Source of the DNA: Candidatus Poseidoniales archaeon | GTDB lineage: Archaea > Thermoplasmatota > Poseidoniia > MGIII > CG-Epi1 | Length of the DNA stretch: 8,178 nt | Assembly: GCA_015658585.1 (NCBI GenBank) | Contig: DQOP01000020.1 | Coordinates: forward strand, 1-8,178 | Direction of reading: 5' to 3' | Part shown: piece after piece, positions 1 to 6,205 of the stretch | How positions within the stretch are numbered: position 1 is the stretch's first letter | How the letters are laid out: every line of letters begins with the position of its first letter | The notes under the pieces: generated by a model | The model's database searches: none | What the model was told of the DNA's origin: nothing | What the model saw: the letters and a program-made list of their open reading frames with translations, nothing else | Program-made: the position numbers and the translations under genes

Positions 1-146
1 ATTGAAGAGGCCATATAGTCCTCCGCTAGAAGCGGAATTCTGGCTTTGACAAGATCGTTCCTGAGGCCTATCGAATCTTTGGTCAGCATGCGACCTAACC
101 ATCCTAGTAAAACTCTACTAAATGTTTCAAAACCGGTCAGAGCCAT
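1..146 (-). CDS. FlaJ/TadC-type pilus assembly membrane platform protein, N-terminus only (partial)
   Basis: Only the first 48 codons lie in the window; the rest runs off the left edge. The ATG at 146-144 lies inside the last codons of the upstream ATPase gene, a 10-base overlap in another frame. A GGTGG Shine-Dalgarno-like stretch sits about 7 bases before it. The peptide begins MALTGFETFSRVLLGWLGR and continues into a segment reading LVKARIPLLAEDYMASS, which resembles the N-terminal cytoplasmic part of archaeal FlaJ/ArlJ and TadC proteins (a basic-hydrophobic helix followed by an I-P-x-x-x-E-x-Y-x-A pattern). These membrane proteins anchor the FlaI/GspE-type ATPase and form the platform on which pilin filaments are built. 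Position directly after the ATPase gene is the standard arrangement, and it supports the call more strongly than the short peptide does. No membrane segment is visible yet in the part shown. Archaellum versus adhesive pilus cannot be decided here. Confidence 0.75.
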   Translation of the reverse strand, partial: MALTGFETFSRVLLGWLGRMLTKDSIGLRNDLVKARIPLLAEDYMASS

Positions 147-2413
147 TTGTGCCACCAACGCGGATTAGCGGAACGTTGAACTCTAGTGGCTAAAGCAGCC
201 TTCAGACTCGTAAGGGCCTTAGCAGCACGGTCCTCCTCAGAGGACACAGAAGTAGCCTTCTTCTCTGGCTGATCATCCAGTTTCATAATTTTAGCTTCAG
301 CATTGGCCTTCTTGTTAAGCTCGGACCGGATGCCTTTCAACATACGCCTAGCCTCAACCTCATTAAGCGATGAAACGTCACCCAGACCTATCTGTTTGGA
401 CAAGGGAGTCAGTTGTTTAAGCGGCACATAGTAGGCTTGATTCTTCAATAAATCTGACTGGAGGCGAGCCTCTACCTTATCCCTCCTAACCTCCTCCTTT
501 GTAATTAACTTAGAGCGCTTGGTTGGATTGTCGGTCTGTGATATCTTGGCATCGTTCTTAGATCTGGCTGCTTGCTCTTTGGCCTCACGTTTCTGATATT
601 TTTGTCTGATCTTAGGTGGGAAATCTGAAACATCGACCTCGCCATCTCCATCTCCATCTTCTGAACCCGACAGGTCCATGTCTCGTTCTGCAACCTTGCG
701 ACGACGCTTCTTGCCACCAACCTGCATATCTGCATAAACTTGACGCATGACGTCTTCAGGATGAACGTAGTACTCTGAAATAACTTTGGCAAAGTCCTTG
801 AAATCTCTGATTGCCTTCTTAAGACACCATTCGATAACCAGTTGGCGTCTCTTCATCTCATCCATAATCTCAACTCGGTTGAGATTGGCTTTCGCCATAA
901 TCTTCTCGAGGACATAGGACTTGCCTGTGAATAGGAATTCATCAACTGTGTTGTCCCATCTAAATGCTTCATTGGTAAGCAATTCATGAGAATGAGGATC
1001 AATTCCAATAATCTCAACTATGTTCTTGTTTCGCCTTACTCGTTTTCCTGCAATACGTGTCTGCATTTGAATTGAAATACAATCCAAAGAAGGAATCAGA
1101 ACCCTTGGAATCTCAATCGGTTTGTTCTCAAGACGGTGTACTAAACTCTGAATCGAATCGGCGTGGAAAGTTGAGTAAGTAGTGTGGCCTGTGGCCATTG
1201 CTTGAAATAGAACATAAGCCTCAGCACCACGAATTTCTCCCACAATAATGTATTCTGGACGTTCTCGAAGAGCTGCTCTCAGAAGGTCATACATGTCAAC
1301 CTCTCCTGGCGCTTTCAAACCTGTTCCGCCTGCTTCACCACCAAAACCCTGTCTTGTACATCCTGGAATCCAGTTAGGATGTGGCAAATTCAACTCTCTC
1401 GTCTCCTCAATACTGACAATCTTGTGTTGCCAAGGAAGGAAAAGGGAACATGCATTCAATGACGTGGTCTTACCAGAAGCCGTTCCACCAACAAACAGCA
1501 TGGACATTCCATATTGCATAGCCATCCAGAAAAATGCAATCTGCATTGATGAAAATGTCTTGAATTCAAGCAAATCTACAGGAGTAAAAGGTTCATCCCT
1601 GAAACGCCGAATAGTGAAAGTAGAACCTCTGGTGGAAATTTCCCTACCAAGCGTCATAACAATTCGTGAACCGTCCATCAGGGTTGCATCCAGAAGTGGT
1701 TCTGCAATGGAGATATGCTTACCACAACGCTGTGCCATACGGATGATGTAACTTTCCAATTCGAGTTCATCCTCCCACATAATGTTGGTTCTCAATGATT
1801 CAAATCTTCTGTGATAAACAAAGATCTCAACACCAGGACCGTCGCAAGAAACATCCTCAATGTTTGGATCGCGCATCATGGTGTCTACCTTACCATAACC
1901 GATCAAATCTCTTTCAATGTAATAATGAATCTTATCACGGTTGCTCTTGCGTGACTTCAACCTATAACGGTCCAGTATATTATCTACAGCCACCTTCAAG
2001 AACTCTTCCTGTGACTCATCCATCGTTTCACGATTGATGTTAAGAGCACGTTGAAGAACCTCTTTTATCGTTTCTAAGTCATCCAGTTCCTGTTTGGTGG
2101 CCTTGGGTTCGACCACGTAGTAAAATCTGGAATAATCCCTTTTATCAAATAGAATCCGGACGTAGGAATAGGGAGGTCTAACTGGATATGTATCAAGCTC
2201 CTCAAAGTCCTCTCCAATATCGATATCATCCATAACCAGGTCATGAAGCACGCCCTGTTTCTCAGCAGACCTGCGCTTCCGATCCAAGGCTTTTCTTTGT
2301 TTCTTGAGTTTACGGCGTTCGAGCCAAGACAGTTTCGATTCATCAATCTGTTCTTCTTCTTCTTGACCAAGTAATCCAGAACCGGCATCTAAAGTTCCTT
2401 CTGCTGCGCTCAT
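137..2413 (-). CDS. FlaI/GspE-type secretion ATPase of an archaeal type IV pilus-like system, with long charged C-terminal extension
   Basis: Motor ATPase (758 residues) that powers assembly of type IV pilus-like filaments from the cytoplasmic face of the membrane. The core matches the archaeal FlaI/ArlI family: DGSRIVMTL at 247-255, FTIRRF at 266-271, Walker A GGTASGKTT at 309-317, Asp box IEETREL at 335-341, Walker B YIIVGEIRG at 388-396, and His box ATGHTTYSTFHAD at 407-419. All catalytic motifs look intact. Residues 1-60 form an acidic patch then a strongly basic stretch. The conserved core ends near residue 565. A further 190 or so residues, rich in K, R, E and D, begin with a GGKKRRRK segment and include a DGDGDGEVDVSD loop at 586-597. 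Archaeal relatives are usually about 500-570 residues long, so this tail is extra. The ATG is one base after the upstream pilin-like stop and has AGGA about 8 bases before it. An adhesive pilus or archaellum-related role fits; DNA uptake cannot be excluded. Confidence 0.95.
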   Translation of the reverse strand: MSAAEGTLDAGSGLLGQEEEEQIDESKLSWLERRKLKKQRKALDRKRRSAEKQGVLHDLVMDDIDIGEDFEELDTYPVRPPYSYVRILFDKRDYSRFYYVVEPKATKQELDDLETIKEVLQRALNINRETMDESQEEFLKVAVDNILDRYRLKSRKSNRDKIHYYIERDLIGYGKVDTMMRDPNIEDVSCDGPGVEIFVYHRRFESLRTNIMWEDELELESYIIRMAQRCGKHISIAEPLLDATLMDGSRIVMTLGREISTRGSTFTIRRFRDEPFTPVDLLEFKTFSSMQIAFFWMAMQYGMSMLFVGGTASGKTTSLNACSLFLPWQHKIVSIEETRELNLPHPNWIPGCTRQGFGGEAGGTGLKAPGEVDMYDLLRAALRERPEYIIVGEIRGAEAYVLFQAMATGHTTYSTFHADSIQSLVHRLENKPIEIPRVLIPSLDCISIQMQTRIAGKRVRRNKNIVEIIGIDPHSHELLTNEAFRWDNTVDEFLFTGKSYVLEKIMAKANLNRVEIMDEMKRRQLVIEWCLKKAIRDFKDFAKVISEYYVHPEDVMRQVYADMQVGGKKRRRKVAERDMDLSGSEDGDGDGEVDVSDFPPKIRQKYQKREAKEQAARSKNDAKISQTDNPTKRSKLITKEEVRRDKVEARLQSDLLKNQAYYVPLKQLTPLSKQIGLGDVSSLNEVEARRMLKGIRSELNKKANAEAKIMKLDDQPEKKATSVSSEEDRAAKALTSLKAALATRVQRSANPRWWHKWL
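623..658 (-). other. EF-hand-like D-x-D-x-D-G loop within the ATPase C-terminal extension
   Basis: Residues 586-597 of the ATPase read DGDGDGEVDVSD. This fits the 12-position calcium-binding loop pattern: Asp at 1, 3 and 5, Gly at 6, a hydrophobic residue at 8, Asp at 9 and Asp at 12. The first half is encoded by three near-identical GATGGA-like hexamers (641-658), so it may instead be a slippage-generated acidic stretch. No clear flanking E and F helices of a true EF-hand are evident, and a partner loop is absent. Calcium binding is therefore only a possibility. Confidence 0.35.
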
Positions 2414-2414
2414 C

Positions 2415-2894
2415 TCAATTTCCTGGGGTCAATTTGACGACCTTCAGGTCGTTATCATAATGTGCGACTATATAAGAAGTCGTCGACTTCAAAGGGAGTC
2501 CGTTTTTGGTCTCTATTGCAGTTGCAGGATAAAGTGGAAAAGTGACCTCAAATGAACCTCCTCTCGGTTGCAAGGTCGTAACTTTCAAGCCTCCTTCAGT
2601 TCCACTTACCTTGTACTGGATACCATGATTTATGGCTTCTATACCTGTCTCTAATCTAATGACTGGGGAAGCGGTGGGATGTTCACGCACGGTGTTCAAC
2701 AAATCCTCTATCGCCAACTGAAAATAAAGGGCCAGCTGTTCGGCCTCCTCCTGTGCAGTATTGGATACATTGCCATTAATTATTGTACTGGAAGTAAGCA
2801 TAATTGAAGATAATATCAGAACTGAAATCAATGCTGTATAAACATAGCCAATTAACTGCGAGGCTGCTGAATCATCGTATGTTAAAGGTGACAT
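2415..2894 (-). CDS. Pilin-like protein, small (second subunit of the pilus operon)
   Basis: A 159-residue protein with one hydrophobic N-terminal helix at about residues 12-38 (ASQLIGYVYTALISVLIL and on), preceded by a short hydrophilic leader MSPLTYDDSA. The remainder is a soluble, strand-rich domain without cysteines. The architecture is that of an archaeal pilin or pseudopilin, exposed outside the membrane after processing. The A-S-Q-L-I-G-Y-V segment resembles the divergent second pilin types found beside VSPxxG pilins in archaeal operons. The leader has no basic residue, so the prepilin peptidase site is not canonical. An in-frame TAG lies six codons before the ATG, and a GAGAGG ribosome-binding stretch lies 7 bases before it, which fixes the start. 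The gene overlaps the end of the larger pilin gene by 23 bases and ends one base before the ATPase start, so its product very likely belongs to the same filament. A minor or initiating pilin is the likeliest role. Confidence 0.72.
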   Translation of the reverse strand: MSPLTYDDSAASQLIGYVYTALISVLILSSIMLTSSTIINGNVSNTAQEEAEQLALYFQLAIEDLLNTVREHPTASPVIRLETGIEAINHGIQYKVSGTEGGLKVTTLQPRGGSFEVTFPLYPATAIETKNGLPLKSTTSYIVAHYDNDLKVVKLTPGN

Positions 2895-3918
2895 GGATGG
2901 TCCTCTCTAGTATCCTGAAATCGAAAGCTGTGTCTTGAGAATAGACTATGTCCTCTTCAAAACCCATATTGGCTGCCGTAGTAGACTCTGAACTGGTAAA
3001 ATAATACGTATTACCGTCAAATCCCCAGTTAGAAAGGTAGTAATTCCTGAGGGCCAGTGAACTATCGCCTGTAAAACCCATTCGTAAGGAATAGATAGTG
3101 ACTGAATTATCAGTTCCACCTTGATTACGAGCTTCAAAATTGTAGTTACCAGCCATAACAGATTTAGGAGATGACAAAGACATGTCATAATCGGTCTGGT
3201 AAAGTGATAATGAATCAAAAGAATTCGAATTCTCTATGGACCTGATCAAAGGCTGGGAAATCACAAAGAAATTGCCTCCAGGTTCCTTGGCGACCAAACC
3301 ACCATTGAACATTCGCATTTTATAGATACCCGAAACCGAGGAATATTTGTAAGACAAAGAATCAACTCCATAAACGAAGAAACCTCCAATTTGAGTTGTG
3401 TTCTCCGTACTCGTATACGTTGCTTTAACACCATAAACAATCTCTGGAAAACCAGTCACGAGACGCGAGGAGGTAGTGCCTGTCCAGCTTGTTCCATTGG
3501 GATAGGTCAAACTGACACTGTAATCGTTGACAATGGCTTTGGAATCAGTCATGGCAAAAGTTTTTGCACCACTCTTAACACCGATGATTTTGGGGTCTGA
3601 CCAAGGAACGGTAGTGTAATAGTATCTCATCTCATCCAGATTCTCACGAAGCACGAACGTACCTGAGCTGAAAGAAACCGTTGAAGTGCGAGATGACCCT
3701 GTCCCCTGTAATATAACCTGATCCATATCTGCATCAAAGTTCAGAAAATTGTTTTGTGCAGAAGTGTAGATTGCATAAGCCTCACTCTGCTGTATCTGTG
3801 GAATACCCCAGACCAGCATGGTCCCCGTAATTGAGACCATAATCCCCAGAATAAGAATTGTACCTATTATAGGACTCACGCCATCTTCTGACTTGCGGAA
3901 AGAAAGCTCACGCTGCAC
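2872..3918 (-). CDS. Archaeal pilin-like surface protein with VSPIIG-type signal (first gene of the pilus operon)
   Basis: A 348-residue protein whose N-terminus carries the archaeal pilin signature: a basic leader (MQRELSFRKSEDG) followed by VSPIIGTILILGIMVSITG, a hydrophobic helix at about residues 14-37. Prepilin peptidase of the PibD type would be expected to cut between Gly13 and Val14, leaving the helix to pack in the filament core. After the helix comes a segment with QVILQGTGSSRTSTVSFSSG near residues 67-86, a pattern typical of archaeal pilin-like proteins, then a large strand-rich domain. There are no cysteines. Sequons at Asn141 and Asn173 could be glycosylated. The start is GTG: the preceding in-frame codons contain a TAG at 3930-3928. 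It overlaps an out-of-frame ATG at 3920-3918. It is much larger than typical major pilins (about 120-180 residues), so it may be a tip or adhesin-like subunit. Pilin class is well supported; the exact role is inferred. Confidence 0.86.
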   Translation of the reverse strand: MQRELSFRKSEDGVSPIIGTILILGIMVSITGTMLVWGIPQIQQSEAYAIYTSAQNNFLNFDADMDQVILQGTGSSRTSTVSFSSGTFVLRENLDEMRYYYTTVPWSDPKIIGVKSGAKTFAMTDSKAIVNDYSVSLTYPNGTSWTGTTSSRLVTGFPEIVYGVKATYTSTENTTQIGGFFVYGVDSLSYKYSSVSGIYKMRMFNGGLVAKEPGGNFFVISQPLIRSIENSNSFDSLSLYQTDYDMSLSSPKSVMAGNYNFEARNQGGTDNSVTIYSLRMGFTGDSSLALRNYYLSNWGFDGNTYYFTSSESTTAANMGFEEDIVYSQDTAFDFRILERTIHVTFNIR

Positions 3919-3935
3919 ATCTGGGCACTAATAGG

Positions 3936-3960
3936 GGTTCTAAAAAGTGTTAGGTTCTAA
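3936..3960. repeat. 8-bp direct repeat GGTTCTAA x2 across the pilin-operon promoter
   Basis: Perfect copies lie at 3936-3943 and 3953-3960, 17 bases apart from start to start (on the minus strand, TTAGAACC). One copy overlaps the TATA-like box of the pilin operon and the other abuts the trxB stop codon. The outer copy is also part of a short inverted repeat, TTAG-GTT-CTAA, at 3950-3960. Position and spacing would suit a regulator binding site, but 8-base repeats can occur by chance. Confidence 0.4.
3938..3946 (-). promoter_or_regulatory. TATA-like box of the pilus operon
   Basis: On the minus strand this reads TTTTTAGAA, with the T/A core centred about 26 bases before the GTG start at 3918. 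That distance places the expected transcription start at or next to the start codon, so the message would be leaderless. No Shine-Dalgarno stretch is visible between box and start, in agreement. The same T-tract lies about 15 bases after the trxB stop and may also act as an archaeal U-tract terminator. Confidence 0.5.
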
Positions 3961-4890
3961 TTAATGTTCATTATCCTCTAACCATCTTTCAGCGTCCATA
4001 GCAGCCATACAACCCATCCCTGCTGCCGTGACGGCCTGACGATAACGTGTATCAACAACATCACCAGCTGCAAAAACACCTGAGACGCTCGTCATCGAAT
4101 TCTCCTTCCAAATTATATATCCTTGTTCATCTGTCTCTATCTGCCCATTAAGGAAACCAGTCATTGGCTTGTGACCAATGGCAATAAACGCCCCATCACA
4201 GGAAAAGTCTTCCTCGGTATTATTATGAGTGTCAACCAAAACTGCACCTTCAAAATTTTCAGCATCTCCAAGCCAGCCCTTAACGACACAATTCAGTTTC
4301 CATTCAATCTTGGGATTGCTCTGAGCTCGATCAGCCATTATCCTGGATGAACGCAAACCTTCCCTGCGATGTACGATAGTAACTTTGCTACAGAAACGGG
4401 TCAAAAAAGTAGCTTCCTCCATAGCTGAATCACCACCACCGACAACTATTACCTCTTTATCCCTGAAAAAAGCGCCATCACAAGTTGCACAGGTTGAAAT
4501 TCCTCGACCCTTGTGGACGGCCTCATTTTGGACATCGAGCCAAATTGCTTCCGCTCCTGTGGTAATTATCAAAGATTTGGCCAAATGCTCTTCTGTACCT
4601 ACGGTAACTTTGAAAGGATTTTTAGACAAGTCAACCGAATCCACATTCTTGTCTACTATTTTGCATCCGAATCTGGATGCCTGGGACCTAAGCTCCATCA
4701 TCATCTCTGGTCCAGTGATCCCCTCAGGATAGCCAGGATAATTCTCCACATCGCTGGTCAACATCAACTGTCCGCCACTTGCATATCCTGCAAACAACAG
4801 TGGGTTTAGCATTGCACGACCTGCGTATAATCCTGCAGTATAGCCTGCTGGACCTGAACCGATTATTATCACGTCATTAATATTAGACAC
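3961..4890 (-). CDS. trxB: Thioredoxin reductase (NADPH, FAD)
   Basis: Cytoplasmic flavoenzyme (309 residues, normal length) that passes electrons from NADPH through FAD and a CxxC disulfide to thioredoxin. Motifs in order: FAD-binding GSGPAG at 11-16, redox-active CATCDG with Cys134 and Cys137, NADPH-domain GGGDSA at 151-156, HRREGLR at 174-180 for the NADPH phosphate, and GVFAAGD at 271-277 for the second FAD contact. The C-terminal RQAVTAAGMGC segment is typical of the family. The start is GTG; the next in-frame upstream stop is a TAG about nine codons earlier with no ATG between. A TTTTA box lies about 25 bases upstream and no Shine-Dalgarno is seen, so the message is probably leaderless and independent of trmI, which ends 41 bases upstream. 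The pilins downstream have no cysteines, so a direct link to their folding is not indicated. Confidence 0.97.
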   Translation of the reverse strand: MSNINDVIIIGSGPAGYTAGLYAGRAMLNPLLFAGYASGGQLMLTSDVENYPGYPEGITGPEMMMELRSQASRFGCKIVDKNVDSVDLSKNPFKVTVGTEEHLAKSLIITTGAEAIWLDVQNEAVHKGRGISTCATCDGAFFRDKEVIVVGGGDSAMEEATFLTRFCSKVTIVHRREGLRSSRIMADRAQSNPKIEWKLNCVVKGWLGDAENFEGAVLVDTHNNTEEDFSCDGAFIAIGHKPMTGFLNGQIETDEQGYIIWKENSMTSVSGVFAAGDVVDTRYRQAVTAAGMGCMAAMDAERWLEDNEH

Positions 4891-4910
4891 CCAGACCCAA
4901 TTACAAGGTT

Positions 4911-4920
4911 GCTAAAATCA
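4911..4920 (-). promoter_or_regulatory. TATA-like box of trxB
   Basis: The minus strand reads TGATTTTAGC, followed by AACC. The T/A core is about 25 bases before the GTG start, matching leaderless initiation. The TTTTAGCAACC string closely resembles the TTTTAGAACC of the pilin promoter. Confidence 0.45.
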
Positions 4921-4931
4921 TTACGCCGGAA

Positions 4932-5672
4932 TCAACCGTTCCATCTGGCAGAAATTATGAAACCGGTATGGCCCAGCATGTTAGTCTTTGGTCGGAGGGC
5001 ATTTGATTTGGATTGCCAGTCTCGTTGAATGATCTCGACAATTTCAATTTCTTTCCACCCTTCCAGAGAAACTAAAAGGTTCTCCACCTGGTTCACCGTG
5101 GGAACGTAACTCAACATAAAGCCACCAACCCTCAAGGATCTCTTTGACCATTCAATAATCTCATTAGGATTAGGAAGATCCAATACGATTGCATCGGCCT
5201 CTATTTCTTTGGTCTTGTCTTCCAACTCACTGCTTCGGATTTCGACCAAATCTTTCCATGGACTCATTTCCAAGTTCTTCTCAGCTATTTTGAAGTGACG
5301 GGGATTATTCTCAAAAGTGATGACCTTACCATTTGGAGCTACGGCTTGGGCAAGCGCCAGAGTCAAGGCTGCCGAACCGCAACCTGCCTCGACTACAGTG
5401 CCTCCTGTTGCCAGACCTGACTTGTAGATCATCCAGGCTATATCTTTGGGCAGGACTATCTGAGGTCCACGTTTGAGATTAGATTGTACATCTGACAAGG
5501 CGTATCTTGCAATCAAGCACTTTTCACCCAGAAGATCAAACGCGGACCCTAGTTTTTGTCCCCGTACAGCTTCACCAGGGAAACGGCCAAAACCAGATAT
5601 CTCGATTATCTCTGAATCTAAATCAACAAGGTGCGCCGAACCATTGATTATCAAAAGATTCCAATTGCTCAT
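4932..5672 (-). CDS. trmI: tRNA (adenine-N1)-methyltransferase, archaeal TrmI type (m1A57/58)
   Basis: SAM-dependent enzyme that methylates N1 of adenine in the T-loop of tRNA (position 58; archaeal members also act on 57), stabilising tRNA folding. Its 246 residues match the family length. Residues 1-60 form the small N-terminal domain, then RGPQIVLPKDIAWMI at 68-82, the SAM motif I EAGCGSAALTLALA at 95-108, acidic Glu121 within TFENNPRH at the ribose-binding position, and motif IV DLPNP at 165-169, with Asp165 the probable catalytic residue. The C-terminus has RPKTNMLGHTGFI at 227-239, diagnostic of TrmI. The enzyme normally works as a tetramer in the cytoplasm. The gene starts 18 bases after the uS15 stop with no promoter-like box and no clear Shine-Dalgarno, so it is likely co-transcribed with uS15. 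A general L-isoaspartyl methyltransferase-like fold was considered, but the C-terminal motif favours TrmI. Confidence 0.93.
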   Translation of the reverse strand: MSNWNLLIINGSAHLVDLDSEIIEISGFGRFPGEAVRGQKLGSAFDLLGEKCLIARYALSDVQSNLKRGPQIVLPKDIAWMIYKSGLATGGTVVEAGCGSAALTLALAQAVAPNGKVITFENNPRHFKIAEKNLEMSPWKDLVEIRSSELEDKTKEIEADAIVLDLPNPNEIIEWSKRSLRVGGFMLSYVPTVNQVENLLVSLEGWKEIEIVEIIQRDWQSKSNALRPKTNMLGHTGFIISARWNG

Positions 5673-5690
5673 CAGAGCTAGCTAAGGTAA

Positions 5691-6143
5691 TCAGCCTACC
5701 AAAAGCTTAGCGTTGGCCAGAGAATATTTCCAATCACTTGGAATAACGTTATTTGAACGATAATATTTGGCCAGGCGGAGTATCTTCGCTTCGGTAAGAC
5801 GCAAAGAACGCATATTGTGATTATCTTTGTTGTTTACTTTCAGATGTTCTCCCAGACGAACTGCCTTTCGCATCAGATTGGTCAAGTCCTCAGGTAAGGA
5901 TGGAGATGCCTTGTTCTCTTGCAAAATCTTCAATATTGATTTACCAGTAGCGAGTTTTACGCTAGGAACGGCGTGTGTGTCTCTCAAGGCAATTCCGATT
6001 TGTGACGTGGAAAGCCCCTCAGAAGACATTTTTATTATCTCTTTTTCCACATCTTTTGCCTTGGGTGACCACTTTGGGCTCTCTTTTCTAGTCTGCGGAC
6101 TAGACCCGGAGCGTCCCCTGTGCCTTGCATGAATTCTTGCCAT
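5691..6143 (-). CDS. rps15: 30S ribosomal protein uS15 (archaeal S15)
   Basis: Small-subunit ribosomal protein of 150 residues that binds 16S rRNA in the central domain. The N-terminus MARIHARHRGRSGSS is the archaeal/eukaryotic S15 extension. It is followed by SQIGIALRDTHAVPSVKLA at about 63-81, LPEDLTNLMRKAVRLGEHL near 94-112, and the helix LTEAKILRLAKYYRSN, all typical. An open frame extends 22 codons upstream to a TTG, but that extension is foreign to the family and would span the promoter. The ATG at 6143-6141 has an AGGAG stretch about 10 bases before it and matches homologue starts. Its promoter box lies in the 62-base gap after the GT-C-like gene. TrmI follows at 18 bases, giving a translation-related pair. 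Confidence 0.97.
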   Translation of the reverse strand: MARIHARHRGRSGSSPQTRKESPKWSPKAKDVEKEIIKMSSEGLSTSQIGIALRDTHAVPSVKLATGKSILKILQENKASPSLPEDLTNLMRKAVRLGEHLKVNNKDNHNMRSLRLTEAKILRLAKYYRSNNVIPSDWKYSLANAKLLVG

Positions 6144-6151
6144 ATATCCTA

Positions 6152-6158
6152 ATCTCCT
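6152..6158 (-). promoter_or_regulatory. Shine-Dalgarno sequence deciding the uS15 start
   Basis: The minus strand reads AGGAGAT, 8 bases before the ATG at 6143. It supports this ATG over the upstream TTG at 6209. Confidence 0.7.
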
Positions 6159-6186
6159 ATGGAGAGAATGGCGCCAGTCAGACCGG

Positions 6187-6194
6187 TATAAAAA
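6187..6194 (-). promoter_or_regulatory. TATA box of the uS15-trmI unit
   Basis: The minus strand reads TTTTTATA, a good archaeal TATA box, centred about 47 bases before the uS15 ATG. Transcription would be expected to start near 6165, leaving a leader of about 22 bases that contains the Shine-Dalgarno. The T-tract also lies shortly after the stop codon of the upstream membrane protein gene and could help end its transcript. Confidence 0.65.
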
Positions 6195-6205
6195 CATTGG
6201 CACAT

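Noticed and set aside
1248..1751. 167-codon open frame on the plus strand inside the ATPase gene
   Set aside because: It lies entirely antisense to the conserved ATPase core; its peptide is a Pro/Arg/Ser-rich mix with no recognisable domain and it has no promoter or ribosome-binding site of its own.
3941..3945. Stand-alone T-tract terminator after trxB
   Set aside because: The T5 tract coincides with the TATA-like box of the next operon; there is no hairpin, so it is noted only as a possible dual-use element.
4385..4732. 115-codon open frame on the plus strand opposite trxB
   Set aside because: It is antisense to the intact CATC and NADPH motifs of thioredoxin reductase, and its translation shows no family features.
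3961..4890. Functional link between trxB and disulfide formation in the pilins
   Set aside because: Neither pilin-like protein contains a cysteine, so the adjacency is probably incidental.
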